DNA of 64,000 nt. Origin: Bog-756 sp963699085 (GTDB lineage Bacteria > Actinomycetota > Acidimicrobiia > Acidimicrobiales > RAAP-2). The stretch is taken from positions 1,364,001 to 1,428,000 of the forward strand of contig CAVOTH010000004.1 of NCBI GenBank assembly GCA_963699085.1, read 5' to 3'. The position numbers were made by a program, and so were the translations under genes. Shown piece after piece: positions 56,718 through 64,000 of this stretch. A model generated the notes under the pieces. It was not told the DNA's origin. It searched no databases and was given only the letters and a program-made list of their open reading frames with translations. Position 1 is the first letter of the stretch. Each line of letters starts with the position of its first letter.

Positions 56718-57623
56718 TCACGGTGATGGTGAGCCGTCGAGTGGCAGGAGGAGCTCAGTCGCCTGGTCACGACGTTCGAAAACCGCGTCGCCCAGGAGCG
56801 ACTTCTCGGCGGCCAGCACGTCGGCCGGATCCCCCGCGCCGGAGCTGATCGGTACCAGGTTGTCCACCACCGCCTCGACGTCGGATACCGAGCCATCGGG
56901 TTGGATCCGGACCCGCCAGGTGGACGTGCCGAGGTGTGGTCCGAGCCGCTCACGGTGGCGTCGGCTGGCCGCGCGCAGCGTGTCGAGCACGGTGGCCGAT
57001 CCCTCGAGGTCGAGCCCTCCCTTCATGGAGGGAACCGGGTCGTGGAACCACCCGTGCAGGGCGACCCTGGCCTGGGACGGATCGCGGGTCCCTTCGACGA
57101 CGGCTACGCCGTGGGGCAGTCGGGAGTCGAAGACGGTGAGCTGGTCGAAGAGAGCTGGAATGCGCTCGACGAGCGTCCGGGACTCAGTCGAGCGCGACGG
57201 GTCGAACGTGGGCCAGTAGTCGAGGAGTTGCGGGCTGCCGAGCAGGGTCTCCCCACCGGTGAAGCGACGGTCCTCCCACGGAGTCAGCGAGTACACGTAG
57301 GACCACATGCCCTGGACCACGTCCGAGTGGAGTTCCTGGCGGCACCCTTCGATGTAGTAGCTCAGCCACGGCAGCGTGATCCGGTCGGTCCCGAGGTTCA
57401 CCCTCCCCCACGCCCGCAGCGCTTCGGTGAACTGACCGAGCAGAGCCGGAGAGATGGCATTGAGTGCGATGGTGCGGAAGTAGGTGTACTGCTGGGGAAT
57501 GTGCCAGTAGTCCCAGATGAATCGTTCGGGGAGGGCGACGCGATCAGGAGCCACCCGGCTGGTGAACTCACTTCGCAGGTCGTCGGCCCGAGCGAAGAAG
57601 GGCGCCTCGGTGGTCACTCGCAC
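56718..57623 (-). CDS. 2OG-Fe(II) oxygenase
   Basis: A 301-residue protein with the facial triad HxD...H: ELHSDVVQGMWSYVYSLTPW (HSD), DSRLPHGVAVVEGTR (distal His) and a 2-oxoglutarate-binding Arg in ARVALHGWFHDP. The N-terminal helical region FIWDYWHIPQQYTYFRTIAL is not diagnostic. The substrate is unknown. It is close to, but not adjacent to, the lasso cluster (separated by the repeat protein). Confidence 0.75.
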   Translation of the reverse strand: MRVTTEAPFFARADDLRSEFTSRVAPDRVALPERFIWDYWHIPQQYTYFRTIALNAISPALLGQFTEALRAWGRVNLGTDRITLPWLSYYIEGCRQELHSDVVQGMWSYVYSLTPWEDRRFTGGETLLGSPQLLDYWPTFDPSRSTESRTLVERIPALFDQLTVFDSRLPHGVAVVEGTRDPSQARVALHGWFHDPVPSMKGGLDLEGSATVLDTLRAASRRHRERLGPHLGTSTWRVRIQPDGSVSDVEAVVDNLVPISSGAGDPADVLAAEKSLLGDAVFERRDQATELLLPLDGSPSP

Positions 57624-57692
57624 CGGGTCAGCCTCTCACGAGACGGCTCGCCCGGCGGCAACTCAGGCGAGGCTGGCGGAAACGTCAATTGA

Positions 57693-57728
57693 CACCGCCT
57701 CCTGCACCTCACGGCACAGGAGGCGGTG
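57693..57728 (-). terminator. Hairpin terminator-like structure
   Basis: Perfect 12-bp stem CACCGCCTCCTG/CAGGAGGCGGTG with a 12-nt loop, 32 nt after the stop of the repeat protein. No U-run follows, so it may pause transcription rather than end it. Confidence 0.5.
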
Positions 57729-57759
57729 GTGCCCCGTATCAACCCCGGAACAGCCGTTG

Positions 57760-59343
57760 TCAGGAAGTCGGTACCGGCACGCCCGGGTTGCTTCCGGCCA
57801 CGATCGGCTTGTTCAACACGATGTTGCCCGTCGAGCCGTAGAAGCCGGCATTGCCGAAGGAGAAGATCCCACCGTCGGATGCGACCAGCCAGTAGCCGAG
57901 GGAGTCCGGCGTGGAGAAGACGCCCACGATCGGCTTGTTGAGCGGCGTGCCACCCATCGAACCGAGGAAGTCGGCATCGCCGAAGGCGAAGACCCCACCG
58001 TCGGCAGCCACCAGCCAGTAGCCCTTGCCGTCGACGGTCGGTGCCATGCCTACGATCGGCTGGTTCAGCGGCGTGCTGCCTGTCGAACCGTAGAACTGGG
58101 CGTCACCGAAGGAGAAGATCCCGCCGTCGGATGCGACCAGCCAGTACCCTCCGCCATCGGGGGTCGCCGCCATGCCCACGATGGGCTTGTTGAGCGTCAT
58201 CGCCCCGGTGGAGCCGTAGAACTGGGCGTCACCGTAGGAGAAGATCCCACCGTCGGATGCGACCAGCCAGTAACCCAGGTCGTCCGCATCCCCGGCCATG
58301 CCCACCACGGGCTTGTTCAGATGGATGTCGCCGGCCGATCCGTAGAACCCGGCGTCGCCGAAGGAGAAGACCCCGCCGTCGGATGCCGCCATCCAGTACC
58401 CCAGGCCGATCTGGGTCGCAGCGGCGGCAACGATCGGCTTGTTGATCGGCTGTCCGCCGAGCGATCCGTTGAAGAGCGCGCTTCCGTAGTTGAACGTCCC
58501 TCCGTCAGATGCGTAGAGGCGATACCCGGCACCCAGCGGATTTGCGTTGGTCAGCAGGGAGAACTGAGGGGTCCGCGTGGTGTCGCTCACCACGAAGATG
58601 TTGAGCAGGTCGCCGGACACCAGCATTCCGCTCGCCGTAGCGAGGGGGTTGGGGTCACTGAGCGGTTGTCCGTGCGGGACGACGACGATGCTCACCTGGC
58701 CTGCGGCGATCGGAAGGGAGCCCGATGGCGGCGGGCTGGTCGCCTCGTTGACAAGATCGGTACCGGCCGGCGAAAGCGCTCCGTTGATGTAGACGTCAAC
58801 CGGACCGGTATTGGCGGTGTTGCGAATGACGATCCGCGAGTTTCCGGTGCCGGGAGGGGTGCGGTTGTTCAGGAACCCGGAGATGACAGGTACGCCACCC
58901 TGCGCCAGGTACACGAGCGAGGTCCAGTTCTGGCCGGCACCGATGGAGACCGTGCCCGTGATGTTGACCGCCCCGCTCGTCGCCGTGATGGTGTGGGTTC
59001 CGGCAGGCACGAGGCCATAGACGAAGCCACCCTGGGTGAGTGGCGTGGCTGCTCCCCCATCGACGGAGATGTTCAGCGACGTGGCCTGGGCTTCCTGGAA
59101 GATGGCGAGGAATCCATAGCTGGAGACCATGGACTGCGGGATTTCCGCCGAGGAGTTGCCGGTCGGCAGTACGGAGCCCTTCAGAAGGTGTCCGTTCTGG
59201 GTGGACAGAGCTGAGGACGGGGCCGAGAGCGGTGACGATCCGCCGGTGGCCGCCTGCGCCGGGCTGGTCACCCCAACCGCCACTGTGGTCATCGTCAACA
59301 CGGCCAGGGCGGCCAGTGCGGACAGCTTCCGAATACTTCCCAC
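57760..59343 (-). CDS. Secreted DUF4397 protein with GYWLVASDGG repeats
   Basis: About 527 residues. GTG start at 59343, with GGAGG 7 nt upstream, then a signal peptide (LAALAVLTMTTVAVGVTSPA). A DUF4397 region follows (TSLNISVDGGAATPLTQGGF, SRIVIRNTANTGPVDVYING) and then six copies of a repeat of about 45 residues, each with GYWLVASDGGIFSFGDAQFY or a close variant, ending in NKPIVGMA. Such repeats form propeller- or solenoid-like surface domains and are frequent in Acidimicrobiia. Likely a cell-surface or secreted protein; ligand unknown. Confidence 0.85.
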   Translation of the reverse strand: MGSIRKLSALAALAVLTMTTVAVGVTSPAQAATGGSSPLSAPSSALSTQNGHLLKGSVLPTGNSSAEIPQSMVSSYGFLAIFQEAQATSLNISVDGGAATPLTQGGFVYGLVPAGTHTITATSGAVNITGTVSIGAGQNWTSLVYLAQGGVPVISGFLNNRTPPGTGNSRIVIRNTANTGPVDVYINGALSPAGTDLVNEATSPPPSGSLPIAAGQVSIVVVPHGQPLSDPNPLATASGMLVSGDLLNIFVVSDTTRTPQFSLLTNANPLGAGYRLYASDGGTFNYGSALFNGSLGGQPINKPIVAAAATQIGLGYWMAASDGGVFSFGDAGFYGSAGDIHLNKPVVGMAGDADDLGYWLVASDGGIFSYGDAQFYGSTGAMTLNKPIVGMAATPDGGGYWLVASDGGIFSFGDAQFYGSTGSTPLNQPIVGMAPTVDGKGYWLVAADGGVFAFGDADFLGSMGGTPLNKPIVGVFSTPDSLGYWLVASDGGIFSFGNAGFYGSTGNIVLNKPIVAGSNPGVPVPTS

Positions 59344-59455
59344 GATGTTTCCTCCTTCGGACCGGTCGCTACCGGCAAGACCGACCACACTACGGCACCC
59401 GGTCACTCGAATGACAACATTTCGATCAGTGGCAAACACGATTGCAACCAATTGG

Positions 59456-60637
59456 TCACTGTACGAGGTTATCCAGTGACGGTGGGTGCCATTGGTCGCC
59501 GAGCAGGGATAATGCCTCTTCGAACATGCCCTCTTGGAGCGCTGTACGGACGGCGAGGAGGCCCTCGGGCGACAGATGCATGCCCGAGAGGCCCCGATAC
59601 TGCGGCGAAGCGAGCTCCTCGACGATCTCCATGGTGACTTCGGCGGGCTCCCGTCCGGGGAAGAGAGCGGACATGGTGGCGGCCACCGATTCCGGATCCG
59701 GCAGGTTGACCAGCACGGCGAGGAGCAGGCGGTGGCGCTTCTGGTCGAGCATCCCCCGCCGCCGCAACAGCCGCGACTGGCGCTTCTGCTCGCTGAACAT
59801 CTCTTCGACAAGGCTCCCCATGGAGGCGTCACGGGCAGCCAGTCCCTCGGCGAGGTCGCCGAAACCCTGATCATCCGAAATCATCCGGAACCAGTACTCG
59901 GTCACCCGGAACGCTGTCCACAGATCCTCGGTGTGGACGAGATCGAGCGCCACCTTCATGCCATCCCCCGGAGCGACCAACTCGATCGACCGCAGACCCC
60001 GCAGACGCATGGCCAGCCGATCGTCGGTTTCGTTGATGTCGAATCCCAATCCGGGGTGTCGATATGCGTATTGGGGGAAGGGGAGCTCAGTCTTCTTGTT
60101 GCGCACCACAATGGTGACCGAAGGGCGCTCGAGGTGGAACAGGCTGTGGATGAACTCCGGCCCAGAGGGAATCGGTCGAACATCTCCTTCGGTCAGCACC
60201 TCGGACCGACTCATGCGCAGGTCGCCGGTGACCAGATGACCGTCGCCGAGTTCTTCGGACTGGTCGAAGTCGTACTCGACGTGGAGGCTGGACCCCTGCA
60301 GCACGCAGAACGCACCGTCGAAGCCGTGCTGGTGGATCGACGTGGTCCCCTCGATCCACGTCAGTGCCTGAATCTCCAGGCCGGATTCGAGGTAGAGGAC
60401 CGCCGGTGGCTGTCCGAACTGGTCGGACGCCAGTCGCTGTTTGGGAAGTCCATCGTCGCGGGCCAGACGATCAAGCACGGACACCGCATCGAGCGTTCCG
60501 GGGACCGGAATCTCTTCCAGGGCGGTGGTGGCGATGCCGACCAGCCGTTCGGGCCGGCGACCGGCTGCGCTCCATCGGCTGTCGACGGCACGTCCGAGTT
60601 CGTCGAAGTACCGCTGGTTCGCTTCGTGACCGGTCAT
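59456..60637 (-). CDS. Cupin-like protein in lasso cluster
   Basis: A 393-residue protein. A cupin core at about residues 90-180: LEIQALTWIEGTTSIHQHGF has the first metal-binding HxH, FCVLQGSSLHVEYDF the next strand, and IPSGPEFIHSLFHLERPSVT the PxG and third His. A long helical C-terminal half (LVEEMFSEQKRQSRLLRRRG) is unlike known cupins. Its ATG overlaps the stop of the kinase gene, so it belongs to the lasso operon. Possible roles are oxidation or another tailoring step, or regulation; none is proven. Confidence 0.6.
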   Translation of the reverse strand: MTGHEANQRYFDELGRAVDSRWSAAGRRPERLVGIATTALEEIPVPGTLDAVSVLDRLARDDGLPKQRLASDQFGQPPAVLYLESGLEIQALTWIEGTTSIHQHGFDGAFCVLQGSSLHVEYDFDQSEELGDGHLVTGDLRMSRSEVLTEGDVRPIPSGPEFIHSLFHLERPSVTIVVRNKKTELPFPQYAYRHPGLGFDINETDDRLAMRLRGLRSIELVAPGDGMKVALDLVHTEDLWTAFRVTEYWFRMISDDQGFGDLAEGLAARDASMGSLVEEMFSEQKRQSRLLRRRGMLDQKRHRLLLAVLVNLPDPESVAATMSALFPGREPAEVTMEIVEELASPQYRGLSGMHLSPEGLLAVRTALQEGMFEEALSLLGDQWHPPSLDNLVQ

Positions 60638-61659
60638 TGCCCGCCACCATCGGAGGAGGCAGTGGATCGAGGCACCAGTGACTCCGCCAGACCGGGCAGC
60701 CCGCATGCCGCCAGAACCTGTTCGTGAAGGTCGGTGGCGAACGGGGGTCCCCACGGCACGGCCACCTCGAATACCGGCACCGACTCGGCCACCCGGACAG
60801 TGTCCTCGAACTGGCGCCGGAGCTCGGCCGGGCCCCGCCAACCCTCGATGCGCTGGCACCGGCTGAGGGCGAGCGCGGCCTCGCCGGTGCCCAACGGGCG
60901 GACCGACACCGTGACGTTCTCACGATCGGGTCGTGGCAGCACGATGGCGCGCACCGGAAGTAGGGCTTTGTCCGACATCAGCGGGGCCACGGCTTGGCGA
61001 TCGTCCTCCGTCAGCCTGACGGTCACCGCAGAACCGAACCGGTCGGCCAGCGACGATGCCTTCTCCCTGAGTCGGATCTCCTGTCCGGCCCGCCGGCACC
61101 GGACCGAGCCTGGTCCGGGACCCGACAGGTCGAACTCCAGAGGGAGCACGTCGTCGGTGACCAGGGCCGCCCCCTCCGCACAGAACATGGCGGCCATGGT
61201 GGACTTGCCCTGCCCGGACACGCCGACGAAGGCCAGTGCCTCGCCGCCGATGTCCACCGCGCTGCCGTGCAGGACGCACTGCCCCCCCATCGACAGCAGA
61301 AATGCCACCACGGTGCCGGGGAGCACGATGGAAATCACGTTCGACCGGCCACCGGTCACCGGGCGCACCACCACCCGTTTCAGGTCGTTCGAGATCTCGA
61401 AGTCGGCGATTCCAGGTAGCCGGCCTACGTAACCGCCTTCCACCCGGCTGAACGTGTACCACGGAAAGTCGTCCCGGATGAATTCGGCAACGACGTCGGC
61501 GGACGGCCGCTCGAAGGGCGGATCGCACTCGTCACCGAGTTCGATGGTGACGTCGGGCGCTGACGGGTCGCCGACCGCAAGGGGTGCGGATAGCGGTACC
61601 TCGGATGCGACCCGGAGCCCGGAACACTCGTAGACGTCGACGGCGGCGGCTCCACTCAC
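60634..61659 (-). CDS. HPr-kinase-like lasso peptide kinase
   Basis: About 341 residues. After an N-terminal domain (PPFERPSADVVAEFIRDDFP) comes CVLHGSAVDIGGEALAFVGV, with the Walker A GVSGQGKST at about residues 146-154, then AALVTDDVLPLEFD. This matches the HprK-like kinases of lasso clusters (PadeK/ThcoK-type), which phosphorylate the C-terminal Ser of the precursor. Here the precursor does end in Ser. The GTG start at 61659 follows the B-gene stop after 10 nt, but an in-frame start slightly upstream is possible. Some HprK-like proteins in RiPP clusters have other roles. Confidence 0.78.
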   Translation of the reverse strand: MSGAAAVDVYECSGLRVASEVPLSAPLAVGDPSAPDVTIELGDECDPPFERPSADVVAEFIRDDFPWYTFSRVEGGYVGRLPGIADFEISNDLKRVVVRPVTGGRSNVISIVLPGTVVAFLLSMGGQCVLHGSAVDIGGEALAFVGVSGQGKSTMAAMFCAEGAALVTDDVLPLEFDLSGPGPGSVRCRRAGQEIRLREKASSLADRFGSAVTVRLTEDDRQAVAPLMSDKALLPVRAIVLPRPDRENVTVSVRPLGTGEAALALSRCQRIEGWRGPAELRRQFEDTVRVAESVPVFEVAVPWGPPFATDLHEQVLAACGLPGLAESLVPRSTASSDGGGQ

Positions 61660-61669
61660 GTCTTCGACA

Positions 61670-62548
61670 TTACGTGAGCTGATCGCGTTCCGATACACCG
61701 TCGGGACCGCCGCCAGTCCTCCGACCTGGGTCGACGGCCGTGGATTCGGGGCCGCCACCGGCTGATGGGTCGGTGGCGTCGGGCGGTACACGGCGACCCG
61801 GCACCGTAAATGACCCGGTCACGGCGGTGGCGTCGAAGATCTGACCTTCGGCCTCGACCCAGGCGTGGGCCACCGTGCCCTCGTCGTCGATCATCCCGAG
61901 CCGCAAGACCGGCCGGCGCCTGCGGATGAACCAGCCGAATGCGAGTGACCGGCGCAGGCAGGTGCCATCGAAGAGCCACCGGGCCAGCACCCAGTCCACC
62001 GCCCAATGAGCGAGTTGCTCAGGAGGGGTGAGTGTCTCCAATGCCTCGTCGTTGTCCGCTTCGGCGATGGCGACATCGCGGTCGGAGGCCAATGGGACAC
62101 CCATCAAGGTGGCCAGTCGCGGCAAGCTGACAACCGCGAGCCCGACCTCGGCGACAGCGACGGCGGTCGCAGCTCGGAGGATGACCCAGCGGGTCTCCCA
62201 TGGCTGGCGGAGCCACGCCTGAACCACCGTCTGGGCGCCGGCCAGAGTCGGTCGACGGCCCCGGTCGACTCTCCGGACGGAAAGCCCGCGGACCGCATCG
62301 ACGACGGTGTTCACATCCCCCAGTGCCTGGTCGAACGGGATGTCGAACCGGCGGGCGAGGGAAGTGGCGGCGTGGGCGGCGTCCGGGTCCTCGGTGAGGA
62401 GGTCCACGATGCGAGCCGCGGAGTCGTCGAGGAGTAGGTAGGTTCCCGTCGGCAGGTGCAGAAGGACCCGCTCCCCCGTCGGCCCGTTCGACACCATGAC
62501 GTCGTGCGCGGACCAGGCTCCCTTGCGGGAGCCTGGTCGTTGCAGCAT
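61670..62548 (-). CDS. lasB: Lasso peptide B protein, PqqD-like RRE fused to transglutaminase-like protease
   Basis: About 292 residues. The first 90 are a PqqD/RRE domain (VMVSNGPTGERVLLHLPTGT, YLLLDDSAARIVDLLTEDPD) that should bind the precursor leader. The rest is the transglutaminase-like leader protease: FDGTCLRRSLAFGWF holds the catalytic Cys (about 197), and EGTVAHAWVEAEGQIFDATA holds the His (about 228) and an acidic residue. Many clusters split these into B1 and B2; here they are fused. The start could also be ATG 62496, after the 11-bp hairpin, which would trim the first RRE strand. Confidence 0.85.
   Translation of the reverse strand: MLQRPGSRKGAWSAHDVMVSNGPTGERVLLHLPTGTYLLLDDSAARIVDLLTEDPDAAHAATSLARRFDIPFDQALGDVNTVVDAVRGLSVRRVDRGRRPTLAGAQTVVQAWLRQPWETRWVILRAATAVAVAEVGLAVVSLPRLATLMGVPLASDRDVAIAEADNDEALETLTPPEQLAHWAVDWVLARWLFDGTCLRRSLAFGWFIRRRRPVLRLGMIDDEGTVAHAWVEAEGQIFDATAVTGSFTVPGRRVPPDATDPSAGGGPESTAVDPGRRTGGGPDGVSERDQLT
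62512..62537 (-). promoter_or_regulatory. Strong 11-bp hairpin with GCAA tetraloop
   Basis: A perfect inverted repeat: ACCAGGCTCCC and GGGAGCCTGGT with a 4-nt loop that reads GCAA (a GNRA tetraloop) on the transcribed strand. It lies at the very start of the B gene, after the precursor stop. It could stabilise the precursor mRNA or limit read-through to the enzymes. Confidence 0.65.
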
Positions 62549-62551
62549 TCT

Positions 62552-62566
62552 TCCGGCGAAGCCGGA
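62552..62566 (-). promoter_or_regulatory. Short hairpin between precursor and B gene
   Basis: TCCGGC-TTC-GCCGGA on the transcribed strand, 15-29 nt downstream of the precursor stop. Together with the longer hairpin it makes a structured leader to the B gene. Confidence 0.5.
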
Positions 62567-62580
62567 GTTCAATGCTTGGT

Positions 62581-62736
62581 TCAGCTGGTGCCAGGCGCGC
62601 CCGGCGCTGGCGGGTTCTTGTTGCCCTCGGCTGAACCCGGGAAGTCGAAATAGATTCCCGGCTTGCCGGCCTGGGTCAGGTCGGTGATTTCGCCGAGGAC
62701 CGTGATCTGCGGTGCCTCGTAGGACTCCTGCGCCAT
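62581..62736 (-). CDS. lasA: Lasso peptide precursor, 51 aa
   Basis: Leader MAQESYEAPQITVLGEITDL has the Tyr/Pro/Leu/Gly spacing (YxxPxI..LG) that RRE domains recognise. It continues TQ, giving Thr at -2 before a predicted core starting AGKPGIYFD. In that register Ala1 can form an isopeptide with Asp9 (residue 31), a nine-residue ring, followed by a 20-residue tail rich in Pro/Gly and ending PGTS. The alternative ring is Gly1-Asp8. The tail has few bulky plug residues, which is unusual. ATG at 62736, 82 nt after the cyclase gene. Confidence 0.85.
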   Translation of the reverse strand: MAQESYEAPQITVLGEITDLTQAGKPGIYFDFPGSAEGNKNPPAPGAPGTS

Positions 62737-62810
62737 GTTGGCCCCTTTCGTTGTTGGATCTATGCATGGTAGCGATGACCTCGTTGAATGGACAGGTGTC
62801 AAAGGGGGGA

Positions 62811-62830
62811 GGAACCCCCTAGGGGGTTCC
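62811..62830. promoter_or_regulatory. Perfect 20-bp palindrome at the cyclase stop
   Basis: GGAACCCCCTAGGGGGTTCC covers the TAG of the cyclase gene. It could act as a terminator-like hairpin or an operator for the precursor, which begins 75 nt further on. A TTGACA lies shortly after it on the transcribed strand, but a good -10 is not clear. Confidence 0.5.
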
Positions 62831-64000
62831 CGCATGCGAGCCGTTCGCGCGCGCTGCGTGGTGGGCCAGCCATGCGGCGTGCAATGGGAGCGCAGATCCG
62901 TAGACCGGCACCGGCGAGAGCCACTCCGCCCGTAGGGCCTCAGCATCGACCAGGCGTCCGTCAAGTCCGGTGCCGTCCCATTCTTCGGCGAACCGCCGGC
63001 TGGCCGGGCCCCAGAACACGCCGCCGAATGACGCCTTGCCCGTGCGGGCGAGCACGGGCGCAGGGAGCAGGTCGCCGAACAGCGCGGTCATGACCGCAGT
63101 GCGATCCCCCCGGCCGAAACTGCCACCCCACGTGGCCAACCCGGACAGGAAGGCCGTGTCGAGCAACGGGCCGGCGTAGCGCGCGCCGTCGAGTGCGCTG
63201 ATTGCATCCAGGGTTCTGAGCGTGAGCCCCACCGCCCGGCGGCTCCGGTTGACCACTTGATAACGGTCCCATCGGATCGGTTCGTCCATCTCGTCGGCCA
63301 ACTGACGTGCGAACCGCTCGCGGGCCTCCGGTAGCAACCACGACTGGTACGGGGGAACCTTTCGCTCCCAATGGCGGCGACGGTAGGGCCGGGGGGTGCA
63401 GGCCATGACGGCGGCGACCCAATCGGGTCGGAGCGGGACACGTCGGTGCCGGATGGCGTCCCAGAATCGGCCGTGTGGGTAGAGCCCGAACGCCTCGTCA
63501 CCGCCCTCCCCCGACACGATCACACCGCCGACGGCTCTGCGGACCATCGGCCGGAACGCGTAGGCCGGAGGCGGCCACATCAACCCCTGGCCCAGCAACG
63601 CGCCCACGGCTTCGTCACCCAGGAGATCGAGGTCGTCACCCGGTCGGATGATCTCCCAATTCTGCACCCCGATCGCACCGATCACCTGCTCCTGCCATTC
63701 GCGTTCGTCGCTGGCCACATCCCCGTCCCAGCGAGCGGTGGCCGCTATGGGCTCGTCCAGCCCGTGACGCCGGGCCACGTCGACGAAGAACGCCAGGAGT
63801 GCGGAGGAGTCCCGACCGCCCGAAAAGGCGATCACGCACGGCGAGGTCGCCAGGAGCTCGACCGCCAGCTCGGCGAGTCGGGTCATCGGATCCGGCCCCG
63901 GATGGACGAAGCCCGGTCGGCTGGTTCCGTGGTCCTGACCGACCACCACCCCACTGGCCACGTCGAGCTCGGTCAGACCGGCGGGATTGGCAGGGGGAAA
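62819..64000 (-). CDS. lasC: Lasso cyclase, asparagine-synthetase-like (5' partial)
   Basis: The ATP-dependent macrolactam synthetase of the cluster. Visible is the PP-loop FSGGRDSSALLAFFVDVARR, the GGVIVSGEGGDEAFGLYPHG segment, and AYAFRPMVRRAVGG typical of lasso C proteins. The frame is open to the right edge. Some actinobacterial versions lack the glutaminase half, so it may or may not extend far beyond the window. It activates the Asp side chain (as adenylate) to close the ring with Ala1. Confidence 0.87.
   Translation of the reverse strand, partial: FPPANPAGLTELDVASGVVVGQDHGTSRPGFVHPGPDPMTRLAELAVELLATSPCVIAFSGGRDSSALLAFFVDVARRHGLDEPIAATARWDGDVASDEREWQEQVIGAIGVQNWEIIRPGDDLDLLGDEAVGALLGQGLMWPPPAYAFRPMVRRAVGGVIVSGEGGDEAFGLYPHGRFWDAIRHRRVPLRPDWVAAVMACTPRPYRRRHWERKVPPYQSWLLPEARERFARQLADEMDEPIRWDRYQVVNRSRRAVGLTLRTLDAISALDGARYAGPLLDTAFLSGLATWGGSFGRGDRTAVMTALFGDLLPAPVLARTGKASFGGVFWGPASRRFAEEWDGTGLDGRLVDAEALRAEWLSPVPVYGSALPLHAAWLAHHAARANGSHAGTP

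Noticed and set aside
61670..62548. PQQ biosynthesis PqqD
   Set aside because: The PqqD-like part is fused to a transglutaminase-like domain and no other pqq genes are present.
62819..64000. Primary asparagine synthetase for amino acid metabolism
   Set aside because: The visible part is short and sits directly beside a lasso precursor and an RRE/transglutaminase protein, which favours a lasso cyclase.

Overview
The window is a high-GC actinobacterial chromosome segment. F420-dependent luciferase-like oxidoreductases, a mycothiol-type DinB enzyme, a Mycobacterium-like steroid side-chain cluster, two-TM DUF4389 proteins and the GYWLVASDGG-repeat secreted protein together suggest class Acidimicrobiia or a close relative. 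That placement is inference, because the window has no rRNA or other marker gene. No rRNA, tRNA, CRISPR array, phage or intact insertion sequence was seen.

Layout. 1-4.6 kb: 3' end of a FATP/FadD-type acyl-CoA synthetase, an ECF sigma/anti-sigma pair, and a DUF4389 membrane protein. 4.6-13.5 kb: a steroid side-chain degradation locus. The minus-strand operon has chsE2-chsH2-chsE1-chsH1-ltp2-like genes. A CYP125/CYP124-type P450 and two F420-dependent oxidoreductases are divergent from it, and a KstR-like palindrome lies in the shared intergenic region. 13.6-14.6 kb: a secreted GH114-type protein. 14.7-25.8 kb: a complete Tad (Flp) pilus operon on the minus strand, from an exported protein and CpaB through CpaE/TadZ, TadA, TadB, TadC, a Flp-like pilin and three TadE/G-type proteins to a membrane LysM-BTAD protein. 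26-43 kb: housekeeping and orphan genes, including EttA, threonine aldolase, a DUF503 protein, a DUF2079 membrane protein, a DUF222/HNH endonuclease, an orphan PilB/GspE ATPase with an MshEN-type N-terminus and an exonuclease-GIY-YIG-UVR fusion. 43-53 kb: VapBC, small enzymes, a second ECF sigma factor with a SnoaL-like tail, trpD, an acyl-CoA dehydrogenase and an Rrf2 regulator. 53.8-59.3 kb: a sulfotransferase, a glycosidase-like propeller protein, an SDR, a 2OG-Fe(II) oxygenase and a repeat-rich secreted protein.

59.4-64 kb, at the right edge, holds the most interesting system: a lasso-peptide biosynthetic cluster on the minus strand. An asparagine-synthetase-like cyclase (running off the window) is followed by a 51-residue precursor, a fused PqqD/transglutaminase-like B protein, an HPr-kinase-like protein and a cupin-like protein of unknown role. 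The precursor has the YxxP leader motif, Thr at -2, a predicted Ala1-Asp9 ring and a C-terminal Ser. This combination resembles the kinase-tailored paeninodin family of Firmicutes, here in an actinobacterium.

Quality caveat. About twenty otherwise conserved genes are split by single-base frameshifts, several exactly at G or C homopolymers (EttA at CCCCC, threonine aldolase at GGGGGG, sulfotransferase at GGGG). I treat these as sequence errors and annotate the whole gene, naming where the frame changes.
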